Shown here: positions 7,878 to 16,064 of the stretch, piece by piece | How positions within the stretch are numbered: the stretch's first letter is position 1 | How the letters are laid out: each line of letters opens with the position of its first letter | Assembly (NCBI GenBank): GCA_947630455.1 | Contig: CANRHP010000013.1 | Span: 1-34,725 of the forward strand | From: an uncultured Clostridia bacterium | GTDB taxonomy: Bacteria; Bacillota; Clostridia; Christensenellales; CAG-314 | Length of the DNA stretch: 34,725 bases | Reading direction: 5' to 3' | Notes under the pieces: model-generated | The model's input: the letters and a program-made list of their open reading frames with translations, nothing else | What the model was told of the DNA's origin: nothing | Database searches by the model: none | Made by a program: the position numbers and the translations under genes

Positions 7878-7906
7878 AGTATAACATTGACTACGGCCAA
7901 TGTCAA
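7878..7906 (-). promoter_or_regulatory. very strong promoter for the candidate small RNA
   Basis: Minus strand TTGACA (7906-7901), 17-bp spacer, TATACT (7883-7878) with an extended TGT directly before it. It lies between the ferredoxin stop and the terminator, so its only product is the short RNA. Confidence 0.85.
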
Positions 7907-7971
7907 TACCCATTTGGGCGAAAATTTACCATTATTTTTTCACTGTTGGGACTTGATTGAATTGTTCCGTC

Positions 7972-8154
7972 TTACTGGACTTCGATTGCGTTGACAGGAC
8001 ATATTTCCGCCGCTTCCATCACCTTGTCGAAATTATCGGTGGGATCTCCGACCGCATCCGAATATCCGTCCGAGCCTATCTCAAACACCTCAGGACACAC
8101 ATCCGCGCACATACCGCAGCCAATGCAGTCTTCTTTTTTTACATAAACCTTCAT
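7972..8154 (-). CDS. ferredoxin, small [4Fe-4S]
   Basis: The 60-residue protein starts MKVYVKKEDCIGCGMCADVC and ends EICPVNAIEV. It has one CxxCxxCxxxCP motif (C10, C13, C16, C20) and a remote CP cysteine near residue 52. This is the pattern of monocluster ferredoxins, in which the first three cysteines and the remote one hold the cluster. It is a soluble low-potential electron carrier and could serve the hydrogenase encoded at 29.5-33.6 kb. The ATG at 8154 follows GGAGG by 5 bases; an in-frame upstream extension is ignored for that reason. TACAAT about 35 bases upstream may be its -10 box, but no good -35 is seen. Confidence 0.92.
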   Translation of the reverse strand: MKVYVKKEDCIGCGMCADVCPEVFEIGSDGYSDAVGDPTDNFDKVMEAAEICPVNAIEVQ

Positions 8155-8199
8155 TGCAGCCTCCGAAAATGTAATATGGTAATATTGTAACCTTAAAAA

Positions 8200-8233
8200 A
8201 GAAAAAACAAACGCCGATTTACTCACATCGGCG
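8200..8233 (-). terminator. rho-independent terminator upstream of the ferredoxin gene
   Basis: CGCCGAT, 8-nt loop, ATCGGCG, then TTTGTTTTTT on the minus strand. It would end any transcript of the methyltransferase remnant. Confidence 0.75.
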
Positions 8234-8340
8234 CATTGTTTGACGAAAACGTATCTGCACCGTGAGTCAGCCGTCGCAAAAGCTTACGACTTTGTTTGTC
8301 CGGTATTTTAGTAAATACACATCAAGCTTAGTATTTAACC

Positions 8341-8548
8341 GTAACAACTTCCGTCTATAAAGTTGTGAGCGAACCTGTTCCAAACCCGACATAGAGAACT
8401 ATTGCACTTTTCTTTTCAACAATGGTTTGAAAGATCCGATCAAGCACATCCTTGTACCCGGCAAACGGATATGTTTTTCTTCGTCGGAGATACCGACCGC
8501 TTTGTTATAATCATCTGTCCACAAGTCAACGCCTCTTTTATCTAACAA
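8341..8548 (-). pseudogene. remnant of a SAM-dependent methyltransferase gene
   Basis: A ribosome site GGAGG (8560-8556) is followed 7 bases later by TTG (8548) and the frame LLDKRGVDLWTDDYNKAVG. After about 26 codons the homology moves to another frame: YPFAGYKDVLDRIFQ, then SAIVLYVGFGTGSLTT, the glycine-rich SAM-binding motif I of class I methyltransferases. A stop codon and further frame loss follow, and the remaining two thirds of the domain is missing before the terminator at 8233. The intact family has roughly 200 residues. The gene therefore carries at least one frameshift, a stop and a deletion. The homology call comes from recognising the motif by eye. Confidence 0.7.
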
Positions 8549-8637
8549 GCTTATACCTCCCAATTTCAATTTGTCACACAGTGTCCCGGACTCACATCCG
8601 ACATTATTTCACCAAATGTGAAAAAATCTACTGTACT

Positions 8638-8850
8638 TTAAAGACGGTTGATTGAATTCTTCACAAAATTATCGTACATATTCCCCAAAAAACGCTTGAG
8701 CGATTTTTGCTGATGACAGGAGCAAGCGCGCTGCACAGAAATACCTTCAATGCGGCTTAGTCGCAAACGCTCCGAAAAAGTCGCCAAATAAAAACGCCCA
8801 TCTTCGATATAACCGACACATTCCGGTCGTCGAAAACGGGCGTTTGTCAT
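8638..8850 (-). CDS. doubtful small ORF, 70 residues
   Basis: The frame MTNARFRRPECVGYIEDGRF to SINRL is open for 70 codons and has a protein-like composition with a CSCHQQK segment. It has no ribosome site, and its first codons lie in the terminator hairpin of the peptidase gene, so it may not be expressed. I recognise no family. It is listed because the 340-bp stretch between 8560 and 8901 holds no other gene. Confidence 0.2.
   Translation of the reverse strand: MTNARFRRPECVGYIEDGRFYLATFSERLRLSRIEGISVQRACSCHQQKSLKRFLGNMYDNFVKNSINRL
8788..8845 (-). terminator. hairpin terminator after the M32 carboxypeptidase gene
   Basis: AAACGCCC (minus 8845-8838) pairs with GGGCGTTT (8799-8792), followed by TTATTT. 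The long loop contains a second helix TTCGA/TCGAA. Confidence 0.6.
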
Positions 8851-8900
8851 AAATTTTGAATTTTCAATTGCCGCCGCACCGCCGATATCCTTGCGATGCT

Positions 8901-10397
8901 TTAAGCGAGGTTGTCCTTTGAATATTTTTTAATTAGATAATCCACATAGTAGTTGGGGTCAAAGTCCTCGCCTGTGGCAATTCGCAGTATCTCATCGGGA
9001 TATTTGCTGGAACCGTATTTGTGGACATGCTCACCGAGCCATTGATTGATTTGTTTTGTGGTTCCGCTCAAAAGACTTTTTTCCACGTCAAAATCCTTGC
9101 TCATGGCATGATACAGCTGCGCAGATATCGCGCTGCCCAAGGCGTATGTGGGAAAATATCCGATGTCGCCGTACGCCCAATGCACATCCTGCAAAACGCC
9201 GACCGTATCGTTGGGCGGAGTGATACCAAAGTATTCGGTAAATTTGGAGTTCCAATACGAGGGCAGATCTTCAACCGCAAGGCTGCCGTTCAACAGTTTT
9301 TGTTCTATTTCGTACCGCAGCAGGATATGCAGCGGATAGGTCAGCTCATCCGCCTCGGTACGCACAAAGCTGGCTTCCACCCTGTTGACATAAGACATAA
9401 ATTCTCCGAGCGACACACCGTCCAGCTGCGGAGCAAATGTCTTTTGTAATACGGGATAGTGAGCTTGCCAAAAGGCAGAGCTTCGTCCGATAATATTTTC
9501 ATAAAATCTTGACTGACTTTCGTGCATGCCTAAGCTTGCACCGCCGCCGCACAAGGTTCCGTTGAGCGATGGATCGCACTGACGTTCATAGGTGGCATGT
9601 CCCGTTTCGTGAATGACGGAGAATATCGACGACACGAGATCATCTTCATAGTAGTGAGTGGTTATCCTCACATCATCAGTGCCGATACCGCTTGTAAAAG
9701 GATGTTCGCTTTCCTTCATCACGCCGAAATTTTTATCAAAGCACATAACGTCACGTATATACTCGCAAAACACTCTCTGCTTTGACACGTCGAATTTTTG
9801 CTTTGCCCATTCGGGAACGGGCGCGGGACAAGCTGTTTTTTGCTTTACAAACGGAACCAACCGCTCGCGCAGCACATTGAAAAATGCGTCATATTTCTTC
9901 TGCGTGTAGTGCGGTTCGTACCGATCGAGCAAAACGTCGTACCCCTTGAGATCGTCCGTAGCCAACCACTCGGTTTGCTTGCGGCAGTAGTCCACAATCT
10001 TTTCCAAATAGGGACGAAACAGCCCGAAATCACCGGTTTGTTTAGCGCGCACGTAAACGGGATAAGCACGCGAGGTCAACTCGCTGAACGCCACATAATC
10101 CTCCATGGGAATTTTTTTAGCGTCGGATATACTTTTACGCATAACCTCTATTTCATGGCGCAGAACGTCATCTAGCCCCTCACGCTGTTGATAGAGTTCC
10201 TCAACACAGCGTTCAAACTCCGGATCCGTAGTTAAACGGTAGGACATTTCGGACAATACCGCCTGATAGGCGCTGTCTGCCTCAATGCTCCCCGGTGCCG
10301 CTTCCGTTTGCGCGTCCCAGCTTGTCAAAAATCCGACATACTGAAATGCAAGAAGCTTTTTTCGTTGAGCGGTATAAAATTGCAATGCTTTTTTCAT
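8901..10397 (-). CDS. carboxypeptidase Taq, M32 family zinc metallopeptidase
   Basis: The 498-residue protein has the usual length of M32 carboxypeptidases, cytoplasmic enzymes that trim C-terminal residues from peptides. The zinc site is HETGH at residues 263-267, with the third ligand glutamate in HESQSRFYEN near residue 293. Other family stretches are FLTSWDAQTEAAPGS near residue 25 and the C-terminal YPDEILRIATGEDFDP. AAGGAG, encoded within the last codons of the upstream P-type ATPase gene, lies 7 bases before the ATG at 10397, and the intergenic gap is 4 bases. The gene is therefore the third member of the tsaD operon. Peptide turnover is its likely role. Confidence 0.93.
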   Translation of the reverse strand: MKKALQFYTAQRKKLLAFQYVGFLTSWDAQTEAAPGSIEADSAYQAVLSEMSYRLTTDPEFERCVEELYQQREGLDDVLRHEIEVMRKSISDAKKIPMEDYVAFSELTSRAYPVYVRAKQTGDFGLFRPYLEKIVDYCRKQTEWLATDDLKGYDVLLDRYEPHYTQKKYDAFFNVLRERLVPFVKQKTACPAPVPEWAKQKFDVSKQRVFCEYIRDVMCFDKNFGVMKESEHPFTSGIGTDDVRITTHYYEDDLVSSIFSVIHETGHATYERQCDPSLNGTLCGGGASLGMHESQSRFYENIIGRSSAFWQAHYPVLQKTFAPQLDGVSLGEFMSYVNRVEASFVRTEADELTYPLHILLRYEIEQKLLNGSLAVEDLPSYWNSKFTEYFGITPPNDTVGVLQDVHWAYGDIGYFPTYALGSAISAQLYHAMSKDFDVEKSLLSGTTKQINQWLGEHVHKYGSSKYPDEILRIATGEDFDPNYYVDYLIKKYSKDNLA

Positions 10398-10401
10398 TAG
10401 C

Positions 10402-12981
10402 TTACTCCTTAAATGATTTACTTGATTGTTCTTGTGCTTGTTCGACAGAAGCAGCGTCCTCAACCGGAACATCTGTACTTTCTGCGACGCGAACCGCACG
10501 TCGTTTGATAATAGCCTTTTCCACTGCCGGCACGGCGAATTTCAACCCTATGATCACTCCTCCCATCACAACCGCGTTGACAGCAATAAACAAAACAGAA
10601 TAGCCGCTGATAGGCGCATACAGCTGAGTTGATTCGCTTTGTCCCAATAGCCTGCCGACAAGGTCGAGTGCCCAAGGAAAAACAAAATAACAAACCACAG
10701 TGCCGACAGCGCCGATACCGCCAACCATCAGATTGTACCAATCAAAGGGGAACAACAATATCCAAAGTGCCACAACGCCTGTTGCCGTCATAGAAAACAT
10801 CGCTGTTGTGGAAATCTGCGCGGAAGTTAGCCCCAATACATCCTTGAAGGCATAGACCATTGCCACAGACAAAAACATTGCCACGCCGCTAGGCAAAGTA
10901 CGTTTAAGCGTGTTGGGAATAAACTTACCTTTAATAAGCGCATGGTTTGGCTTTAACGCAAGCAAAAATGAGCAAATGCCTATAACGAAAAATTCCATCG
11001 CATACAGATGCTGCGGTTCAAACGGGTAGGTCACAAGCATGCACAAACATAATATTGTAGTGAAAACCGTCATGGAGGTTTTCATCAAAAACAGTGACGA
11101 ACTGTTTTGTATGTTGTTTACAACCTGACGCCCCTCTGCAACAACCTTGGGCATGGAGCTGAATTTATTGTCTGTAAGCACCAGGTTTGCGACGGTTTTA
11201 GCGGCGTCGGTACCACAGCCAACGGAAATGGCGCAATCGCTTTCACGCATTGCCAAAATATCATTGACGCCGTCGCCTGTCATCGCCACAGTACGCCCCG
11301 CCTTTTTCATCGAGCGTACCAAAATCGCTTTTTGCTCGGGGGTAACGCGTCCGAACACGGTGTAAGTATTTGCGGCTTCCGCGACCTGATCATCGTCGAG
11401 ACCTTCCAGCGAAATATATTTATCCGCGTCCTTTACACCCACTTTGGCGGCAATGACGGATACCGACAGCGGATTGTCGCCGGAAATAATTTTCACGGCA
11501 ACATCATTGTCACGAAACCATTTTATAATTTCGGGCGCATCGGGACGGATGGTGTCCTGCAGCACAATGATAGCTATGGGTTCCAGTCCCTCAGCCTCGT
11601 CATTCTTAAGCGCTTTGCTGCTGTGCCCCACTGCCAAAACTCTGAGTCCTTGTGAAAGCAATTCGTTGCATTGTCTGTTAAACTCCTTGCCCGTGCGCTT
11701 GAACATAAATTCCGCAGCGCCCATCGCTATCGTTCCCTTACCGGGCAAAGTTGCCGCACTGTACTTACGTACCGAAGAAAAAGGTAATACGGCGGTGCTT
11801 TCGTAGGGCTCGCAATTTTCCAGATAGCAATTCAACGCCCTTGCGGTCATATTGTCATCGCCTGTCGCTACTAAAATACTTTTGAGCCGTTTGCAAATTT
11901 CTTCCTCGGACAATTTGCCCGTGGAAATAATGCGCTCCACCGTCATGCTGCCGTCGGTGATTGTGCCCGTTTTATCGAGGCAAAGCGTATCCACACGTGC
12001 CAGCATTTCTATACAAGGCAATTCGCGAACCAACACTTTTTTGCGAGCAAGCTTGAGAGCTGCAACAGCCAAAGCGACGCTTGTAAGCAACACCATGCCG
12101 CTGGGAACCATGCCTATCATACTCCCGCTCATGGCCTTGATTGCGGCATTTACCTCCTTGACGACATAGTATATTTTATCGTCGATAACTACCGACCCGT
12201 TGCCAAAATAACCGTTCCATATATCAACGCCATTTCCTATGAGATTTCGCATTTGCTCACTGCAAAAGAAAGTGGCAATACCCAATGGGAAAATGATAAT
12301 AGAAATAAATTTTATTATCCGTCTGATACCTTTCATCAGCTCGCTGTCCGGCATTTTTGCTCTTTTGACTCGTGCGGACAGCTGCTCAACATAGTTGTCT
12401 TGACCAACCTTGTCACAACGTGCGGTACAATTGCCGCTTACAATAAAGCTGCCGCTGTACAAGGTGTCTCCCTGACGTTTCTTGACGGGCTCACTCTCAC
12501 CCGTCAGCATAGATTCATTTACCTCTACTTCGCCAACAAGAAGCTCGCTGTCGCAGCATATCTGCTTGCCAGCGGAAAGAAGAATTACATCATCCAGTAC
12601 GATATCCTTGGTAGCTATCGTTTGCTTTCTGCCGCTGCGTACCACCTCTGCGGTCGGCTCGGACACGATAGACAGCTTTTCCACGGCAAGCTTGCTGCGA
12701 ATTTCCTGAAAAATACCGATTGTTGTGTTTGCGATAATTATCACCACAAACATCATGTTGGTAAAGCTGCCGCAAAGAAGCATAAGCAAAAAAATAATGA
12801 AACCCAACAAATTGAAAAAAGTAAAAATGTTGGAGACAAAAATCTGCAAATAGCTTTTGCCTACAACTTTCTTTGTGCGATTGACAAGCTTGGCGTTGCG
12901 CCTGAGCTGCACGTCCAAATCCGTCAAGCCCTCATTTATATCGGGAGTATAACGTACGAGAGTACCTTTGTTCTTTGTCAT
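10402..12981 (-). CDS. cation-transporting P-type ATPase (CtpE-like)
   Basis: The 859-residue protein has all P-type ATPase motifs: LTGESEP (TGES at 160-163, dephosphorylation), the phosphorylated aspartate in DKTGTITDG (D336), and the hinge TGDGVNDILAM. About ten membrane segments are visible: two pairs before DKTGT and three pairs after residue about 620. The ion-binding M4 segment reads MVPSGMVLLTS rather than the heavy-metal CPC. There is no N-terminal metal-binding domain. This pattern fits the CtpE-like group, whose mycobacterial member takes up calcium; the ion here is inference. The tail is hydrophilic. The start is 3 bases after the tsaD stop and the gene is followed by the M32 peptidase. 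Confidence 0.9.
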   Translation of the reverse strand: MTKNKGTLVRYTPDINEGLTDLDVQLRRNAKLVNRTKKVVGKSYLQIFVSNIFTFFNLLGFIIFLLMLLCGSFTNMMFVVIIIANTTIGIFQEIRSKLAVEKLSIVSEPTAEVVRSGRKQTIATKDIVLDDVILLSAGKQICCDSELLVGEVEVNESMLTGESEPVKKRQGDTLYSGSFIVSGNCTARCDKVGQDNYVEQLSARVKRAKMPDSELMKGIRRIIKFISIIIFPLGIATFFCSEQMRNLIGNGVDIWNGYFGNGSVVIDDKIYYVVKEVNAAIKAMSGSMIGMVPSGMVLLTSVALAVAALKLARKKVLVRELPCIEMLARVDTLCLDKTGTITDGSMTVERIISTGKLSEEEICKRLKSILVATGDDNMTARALNCYLENCEPYESTAVLPFSSVRKYSAATLPGKGTIAMGAAEFMFKRTGKEFNRQCNELLSQGLRVLAVGHSSKALKNDEAEGLEPIAIIVLQDTIRPDAPEIIKWFRDNDVAVKIISGDNPLSVSVIAAKVGVKDADKYISLEGLDDDQVAEAANTYTVFGRVTPEQKAILVRSMKKAGRTVAMTGDGVNDILAMRESDCAISVGCGTDAAKTVANLVLTDNKFSSMPKVVAEGRQVVNNIQNSSSLFLMKTSMTVFTTILCLCMLVTYPFEPQHLYAMEFFVIGICSFLLALKPNHALIKGKFIPNTLKRTLPSGVAMFLSVAMVYAFKDVLGLTSAQISTTAMFSMTATGVVALWILLFPFDWYNLMVGGIGAVGTVVCYFVFPWALDLVGRLLGQSESTQLYAPISGYSVLFIAVNAVVMGGVIIGLKFAVPAVEKAIIKRRAVRVAESTDVPVEDAASVEQAQEQSSKSFKE

Positions 12982-12984
12982 TGT

Positions 12985-14013
12985 TCAATGATGCGGTTTT
13001 TCACCACGCAACTTCAGCGTGGGACACGCGTTTAGCGTGAGATCGGCAAATTGATTGTCGATATAGCTGTAATAGCCTCGAGAGGCGATCATGGCGGCAT
13101 TGTCGCCGCAGAGAGAAAGCTTGGGAAGACAAACCCTCAAGCCGCTGCGCTGCATATCCGAAAGACGACTGCGCAGATAGCTGTTGGCAGCCACTCCGCC
13201 CGCTACAGCCACGGTGTGCGCTCCGGAAGCGGTCACTTCCTGCTGAAGCCTATCCACAAGACCATCTATCGCGGCACGCGTAAAGCTTGCGGCGACGTCG
13301 GCGGAAGAAAGTCTTTCGCCTTTTTGCTCGGCATTGTGCAAAAGATTTATCACCGCGGTTTTCAGTCCGCTGTAACTGAAATTTCCGTTACTTGTTATAA
13401 CAGAGTGAAAAGAATAACAGGGCTTGCCCTGCTGCGCCAAACGGTCAATTTGCGGTCCGCCGGGATAGGGAAGTCCCAACACACGCGCGACCTTGTCAAA
13501 GGCTTCTCCTACGGCGTCATCCACCGTGGAACACACCACATTGTAATTTTCGTAGTCAAGCACATTGATAATCGCCGTGTGTCCGCCGCTTGTAAGCAAG
13601 CAGGTATATGGCGGGGTGAGATCGGTATAAGTGAGATAGTTGGCGCACACATGACCCTCTATATGATTGACGGCAATAAGCGGCAATCCCAGTGCCTGCG
13701 ATAAGCCCTTGGCATAGGATACGCCAACAAGCAATGCGCCTACAAGTCCCGCGCCGTAGGTGACTGCAATTGCATCTATATCGCTCAACCGCAAATTTGC
13801 GTCGGCGAGAGCCTGTTTGACAACTCTGTCTACAACCTCCACGTGATTGCGTGATGCGATCTCCGGCACAACTCCGCCGTAGAGCCGATGAATATCAATT
13901 TGCGACAGCACAACGTTACTCAATATTTCCCGTCCGTTTTTTACCACTGCCGCGGCAGTTTCGTCACAGGAGCTTTCTATTGCCATTATGCGAATATCAT
14001 TAGTTTGTTTCAT
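12985..14013 (-). CDS. tsaD: tRNA N6-adenosine threonylcarbamoyltransferase TsaD
   Basis: The 342-residue protein belongs to the Kae1/TsaD family, which transfers threonylcarbamoyl to A37 of ANN-decoding tRNAs together with TsaB and TsaE. It shows MAIESSCDETAAAV near residue 10, the metal-binding NHIEGH (HIEGH at 117-121), and the nucleotide-binding VAGGVAANSYLR towards the C-terminus. The ATG at 14013 lies only 7 bases after a TATTAT -10 box and has no ribosome site, so the transcript is probably leaderless. The gene leads an operon with the P-type ATPase (gap 3) and the M32 peptidase. tsaB and tsaE are not in the window. Confidence 0.95.
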   Translation of the reverse strand: MKQTNDIRIMAIESSCDETAAAVVKNGREILSNVVLSQIDIHRLYGGVVPEIASRNHVEVVDRVVKQALADANLRLSDIDAIAVTYGAGLVGALLVGVSYAKGLSQALGLPLIAVNHIEGHVCANYLTYTDLTPPYTCLLTSGGHTAIINVLDYENYNVVCSTVDDAVGEAFDKVARVLGLPYPGGPQIDRLAQQGKPCYSFHSVITSNGNFSYSGLKTAVINLLHNAEQKGERLSSADVAASFTRAAIDGLVDRLQQEVTASGAHTVAVAGGVAANSYLRSRLSDMQRSGLRVCLPKLSLCGDNAAMIASRGYYSYIDNQFADLTLNACPTLKLRGEKPHH

Positions 14014-14020
14014 CTCTAAA

Positions 14021-14049
14021 ATAATACCCCAACGACGTGCTTTTGTCAA
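14021..14049 (-). promoter_or_regulatory. sigma-A promoter of tsaD, placed for a leaderless transcript
   Basis: Minus strand TTGACA (14049-14044), 17-bp spacer, TATTAT (14026-14021). The ATG begins 7 bases beyond the -10 box, where transcription itself is expected to begin. Confidence 0.82.
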
Positions 14050-14096
14050 TTGTTGCGGGTTTTACGACGACAAAAATTGTCGGACAAAATTCGACA

Positions 14097-14130
14097 ATAA
14101 AAAACAGCAAGATCGGGAAACCTTGCTGTT
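14097..14130 (-). terminator. rho-independent terminator after asnS
   Basis: AACAGCAAG pairs with CTTGCTGTT around a 10-nt loop, followed by a T-run on the minus strand. It separates asnS from the tsaD promoter. Confidence 0.88.
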
Positions 14131-14135
14131 TGCAA

Positions 14136-15512
14136 TCATTTCAATTCCTTGGGTGCGCGCGGATACAACAGCACATCGCGAATGTTGGACATACCGGTAA
14201 GATACATCACCATACGGTCAAGCCCCATTCCGAAGCCGCTGTGCGGAACCGATCCATAGGTGCGCAGATCCAAATATTGTTTGTAGCCCTCTATCGTAAT
14301 GCCCTTGCTGCGCATAGCGGATACCAATTTGTCGTAGTCCGTTTCACGTTCACTGCAGCCGACGATCTCTCCGATACCCGGTACCAACAAGTCGGTTGCG
14401 GCGACGGTCTTTCCGTCGGGATTCTGCTTCATATAAAACGCCTTGACATCTTTGGGATAATTGGTGACGAATACCGGCTTTTTGTAAACCTGTTCTGTTA
14501 GATAACGTTCGTGCTCGCTTTGCAGCTCTGCTCCCCAAACGGGCTTGTATACAAACTGTACAGGGGCGTTCTGCAGCTCCTTTACAGCGTCGGAGTAGTC
14601 CAACACAACAAAGTCGGAATTTACCACATTGGTAAGCTTGTCAATAAGCCCCTTTTCGTAGAAGCGTTCGAAAAACTCCAGCTCGGGACGGCAGTGATCC
14701 AACACGTAGCCGACAATGAATTTGACAAAGCTTTCCACTATCTCAATGATATCGGGAAGCTCGGCAAAAGCGACCTCGGGCTCAACCTGCCAAAACTCAG
14801 CCACATGCCGGGACGTATTGGAGTTTTCCGCACGGAAAGTGGGTCCGAATGTGTAGATTTTTCCAAGCGCCATTGCTGCAGATTCGCCCTCCAGCTGACC
14901 GGATACGGTGAGAAATGCCTTTTTCCCGAAAAAGTCATCGGCATAGTACAATTCCTCGTTTGGAGCGGAATCGTCCCAATGCTTTGTTGTTACATTAAAT
15001 ACCTCGCCCGCGCCCTCGCAGTCGCTGCCTGTAATTATCGGTGTGTGAACGTAGGTGAAATCGTTGGATTGAAAATATATGTGCGTGGCGTAGCTGAGTA
15101 CCGACCGAACACGCTGAACATTGAGCATTGTGTTTGTGCGAATACGCAAGTGCGGCATTGTACGCAAAAATTCCAATGTGTGACGCTTTTTTTGCAGCGG
15201 ATAATCAGCTGGACATTCACCTAAAATTTGATAGGAGCGCAGCTGAAGCTCACAAACATTTTGTGCGGATACAACCAAGGTTCCAACCAGCTTCACGCCG
15301 CAGCCAACGGAAAAAATTCCCGGAATTTTGTCATCAAAAAGTGACTTGTCTATTACAATTTGCAGATTTTTGAGACAAGTGCCGTCGTTTACTTCCACAA
15401 ACGCAACGTTTTTGGAATCGCGCGCCGTGCGCACCCAACCGCATACGGTAATTTCTTTGTCTAAAAAGTCTTTATACTTCTCAAAAACCTGCTTGATGTC
15501 TGTGTGTTTCAT
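14136..15512 (-). CDS. asnS: asparaginyl-tRNA synthetase
   Basis: This class IIb synthetase has 458 residues, a normal length. The N-terminal OB-fold anticodon domain covers about residues 1-105 (VCGWVRTARDSKNVAFVEV). Motif 1 lies around YVHTPIITGSDCEGAGE, motif 2 is FRAENSNTSRHVAEFWQVE, and motif 3 is GFGMGLDRMVMYL. The EGAGE and FRAENS sequences distinguish it from aspartyl and lysyl enzymes. It charges tRNA-Asn in the cytoplasm. AGGAG lies 6 bases before the ATG. The leader is only about 35 bases, so there is no room for the T-box that controls asnS in many Firmicutes. It is monocistronic, flanked by its own promoter and terminator. Confidence 0.95.
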   Translation of the reverse strand: MKHTDIKQVFEKYKDFLDKEITVCGWVRTARDSKNVAFVEVNDGTCLKNLQIVIDKSLFDDKIPGIFSVGCGVKLVGTLVVSAQNVCELQLRSYQILGECPADYPLQKKRHTLEFLRTMPHLRIRTNTMLNVQRVRSVLSYATHIYFQSNDFTYVHTPIITGSDCEGAGEVFNVTTKHWDDSAPNEELYYADDFFGKKAFLTVSGQLEGESAAMALGKIYTFGPTFRAENSNTSRHVAEFWQVEPEVAFAELPDIIEIVESFVKFIVGYVLDHCRPELEFFERFYEKGLIDKLTNVVNSDFVVLDYSDAVKELQNAPVQFVYKPVWGAELQSEHERYLTEQVYKKPVFVTNYPKDVKAFYMKQNPDGKTVAATDLLVPGIGEIVGCSERETDYDKLVSAMRSKGITIEGYKQYLDLRTYGSVPHSGFGMGLDRMVMYLTGMSNIRDVLLYPRAPKELK

Positions 15513-15552
15513 ATTGTTCTCCTAAGCACCGAATAGTGTGTGAATAAGTATA

Positions 15553-15581
15553 ATTATATCAATAACGTAAAAAAAAATCAA
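15553..15581 (-). promoter_or_regulatory. sigma-A promoter of asnS
   Basis: Minus strand TTGATT (15581-15576), 17-bp spacer, TATAAT (15558-15553), 40 bases before the ATG. Confidence 0.8.
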
Positions 15582-15624
15582 TGTTTGTACTGCAATCAAT
15601 TTTGCACAATTTTAAACAAACAGT

Positions 15625-15653
15625 TTGACACTTCGTTGCAGTATTGATATAAT
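15625..15653 (+). promoter_or_regulatory. perfect consensus promoter reading towards tRNA-Ser
   Basis: TTGACA (15625-15630), 17-bp spacer, TATAAT (15648-15653): every consensus base is present. It is divergent from the asnS promoter and shares with it the run TATTGATATAAT. Confidence 0.85.
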
Positions 15654-15857
15654 ATGAAAGGTCGCATTATTTTTTATCTTGCGATAGAAAAGCTGATCAC
15701 ATTACATAGCGAGCTATTGGTATCGCAAAAGTAATTCGTCCGATAAAGAAGGCTTTGCGCTGCACAAGGAGCGAAATAATTTTGCCCACAAGCATAGAAA
15801 CGATCGCTGAGCACTTGAAGCAGTCGGTCTGTGTTGAAAATTGAATTTTTATTTTAT
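15654..15857 (+). other. 204-bp stretch between promoter and tRNA-Ser, no confident gene
   Basis: This is long for a tRNA leader. A 26-codon frame begins at 15654 without a ribosome site. TTGCGATA (15679-15686) and TATCGCAA (15721-15728) form an 8-bp stem enclosing ATAGC/GCTAT. A second frame further on reads EIILPTSIETIAEHLKQS without a start codon. The stretch may be a processed leader or a decayed gene. Confidence 0.4.
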
Positions 15858-15950
15858 GGAAGAGTATCGAAGTGGTTGTAACGGCCCGCACTCGAAATGC
15901 GGTTGCCACCTATCGGTGGCACATGGGTTCGAATCCCATCTCTTCCGCCA
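15858..15950 (+). tRNA. tRNA-Ser, anticodon CGA
   Basis: The 93-nt cloverleaf has acceptor GGAAGAG/CTCTTCC, anticodon stem CCGCA/TGCGG with loop CTCGAAA (anticodon CGA at 15893-15895, reading UCG), a long variable arm CCACC/GGTGG typical of serine tRNAs, and T-arm ATGGG/CCCAT with loop TTCGAAT. The discriminator is G and CCA is encoded. The last 21 bases (15930-15950) recur three times downstream. Confidence 0.96.
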
Positions 15951-15982
15951 ACGTCGGCAACTGCGCCTTTAGTTGCAATGGA

Positions 15983-16010
15983 AAGGAAACACATGAGGTG
16001 TTTCCTTTTT
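15983..16010 (+). terminator. rho-independent terminator after tRNA-Ser
   Basis: AAGGAAACAC pairs with GTGTTTCCTT around ATGAG, followed by TTTTT-C. Confidence 0.88.
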
Positions 16011-16064
16011 CATTGCTTCCTTTTTGCTTGTTGCCTCTTAGCTCCAGAGCTGCGAGTTCGAAAT

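Noticed and set aside
7806..7994. Plus-strand frame preceded by AAGGAGG
   Set aside because: The apparent ribosome site is the complement of the small RNA's anti-Shine-Dalgarno loop; spacing to the TTG is 3 bases and the frame crosses the small RNA promoter.
8598..8621. TTTCAC/GTGAAA inverted repeat as FNR/CRP-type operator
   Set aside because: Short arms in a gap with no clear gene to control; could be chance or a weak terminator.
15513..15552. T-box riboswitch for asnS
   Set aside because: The leader is only about 35 bases, and no T-box sequence or antiterminator is present.
15697..15909. 70-codon minus-strand frame
   Set aside because: It runs through the body of tRNA-Ser and lacks a ribosome site.
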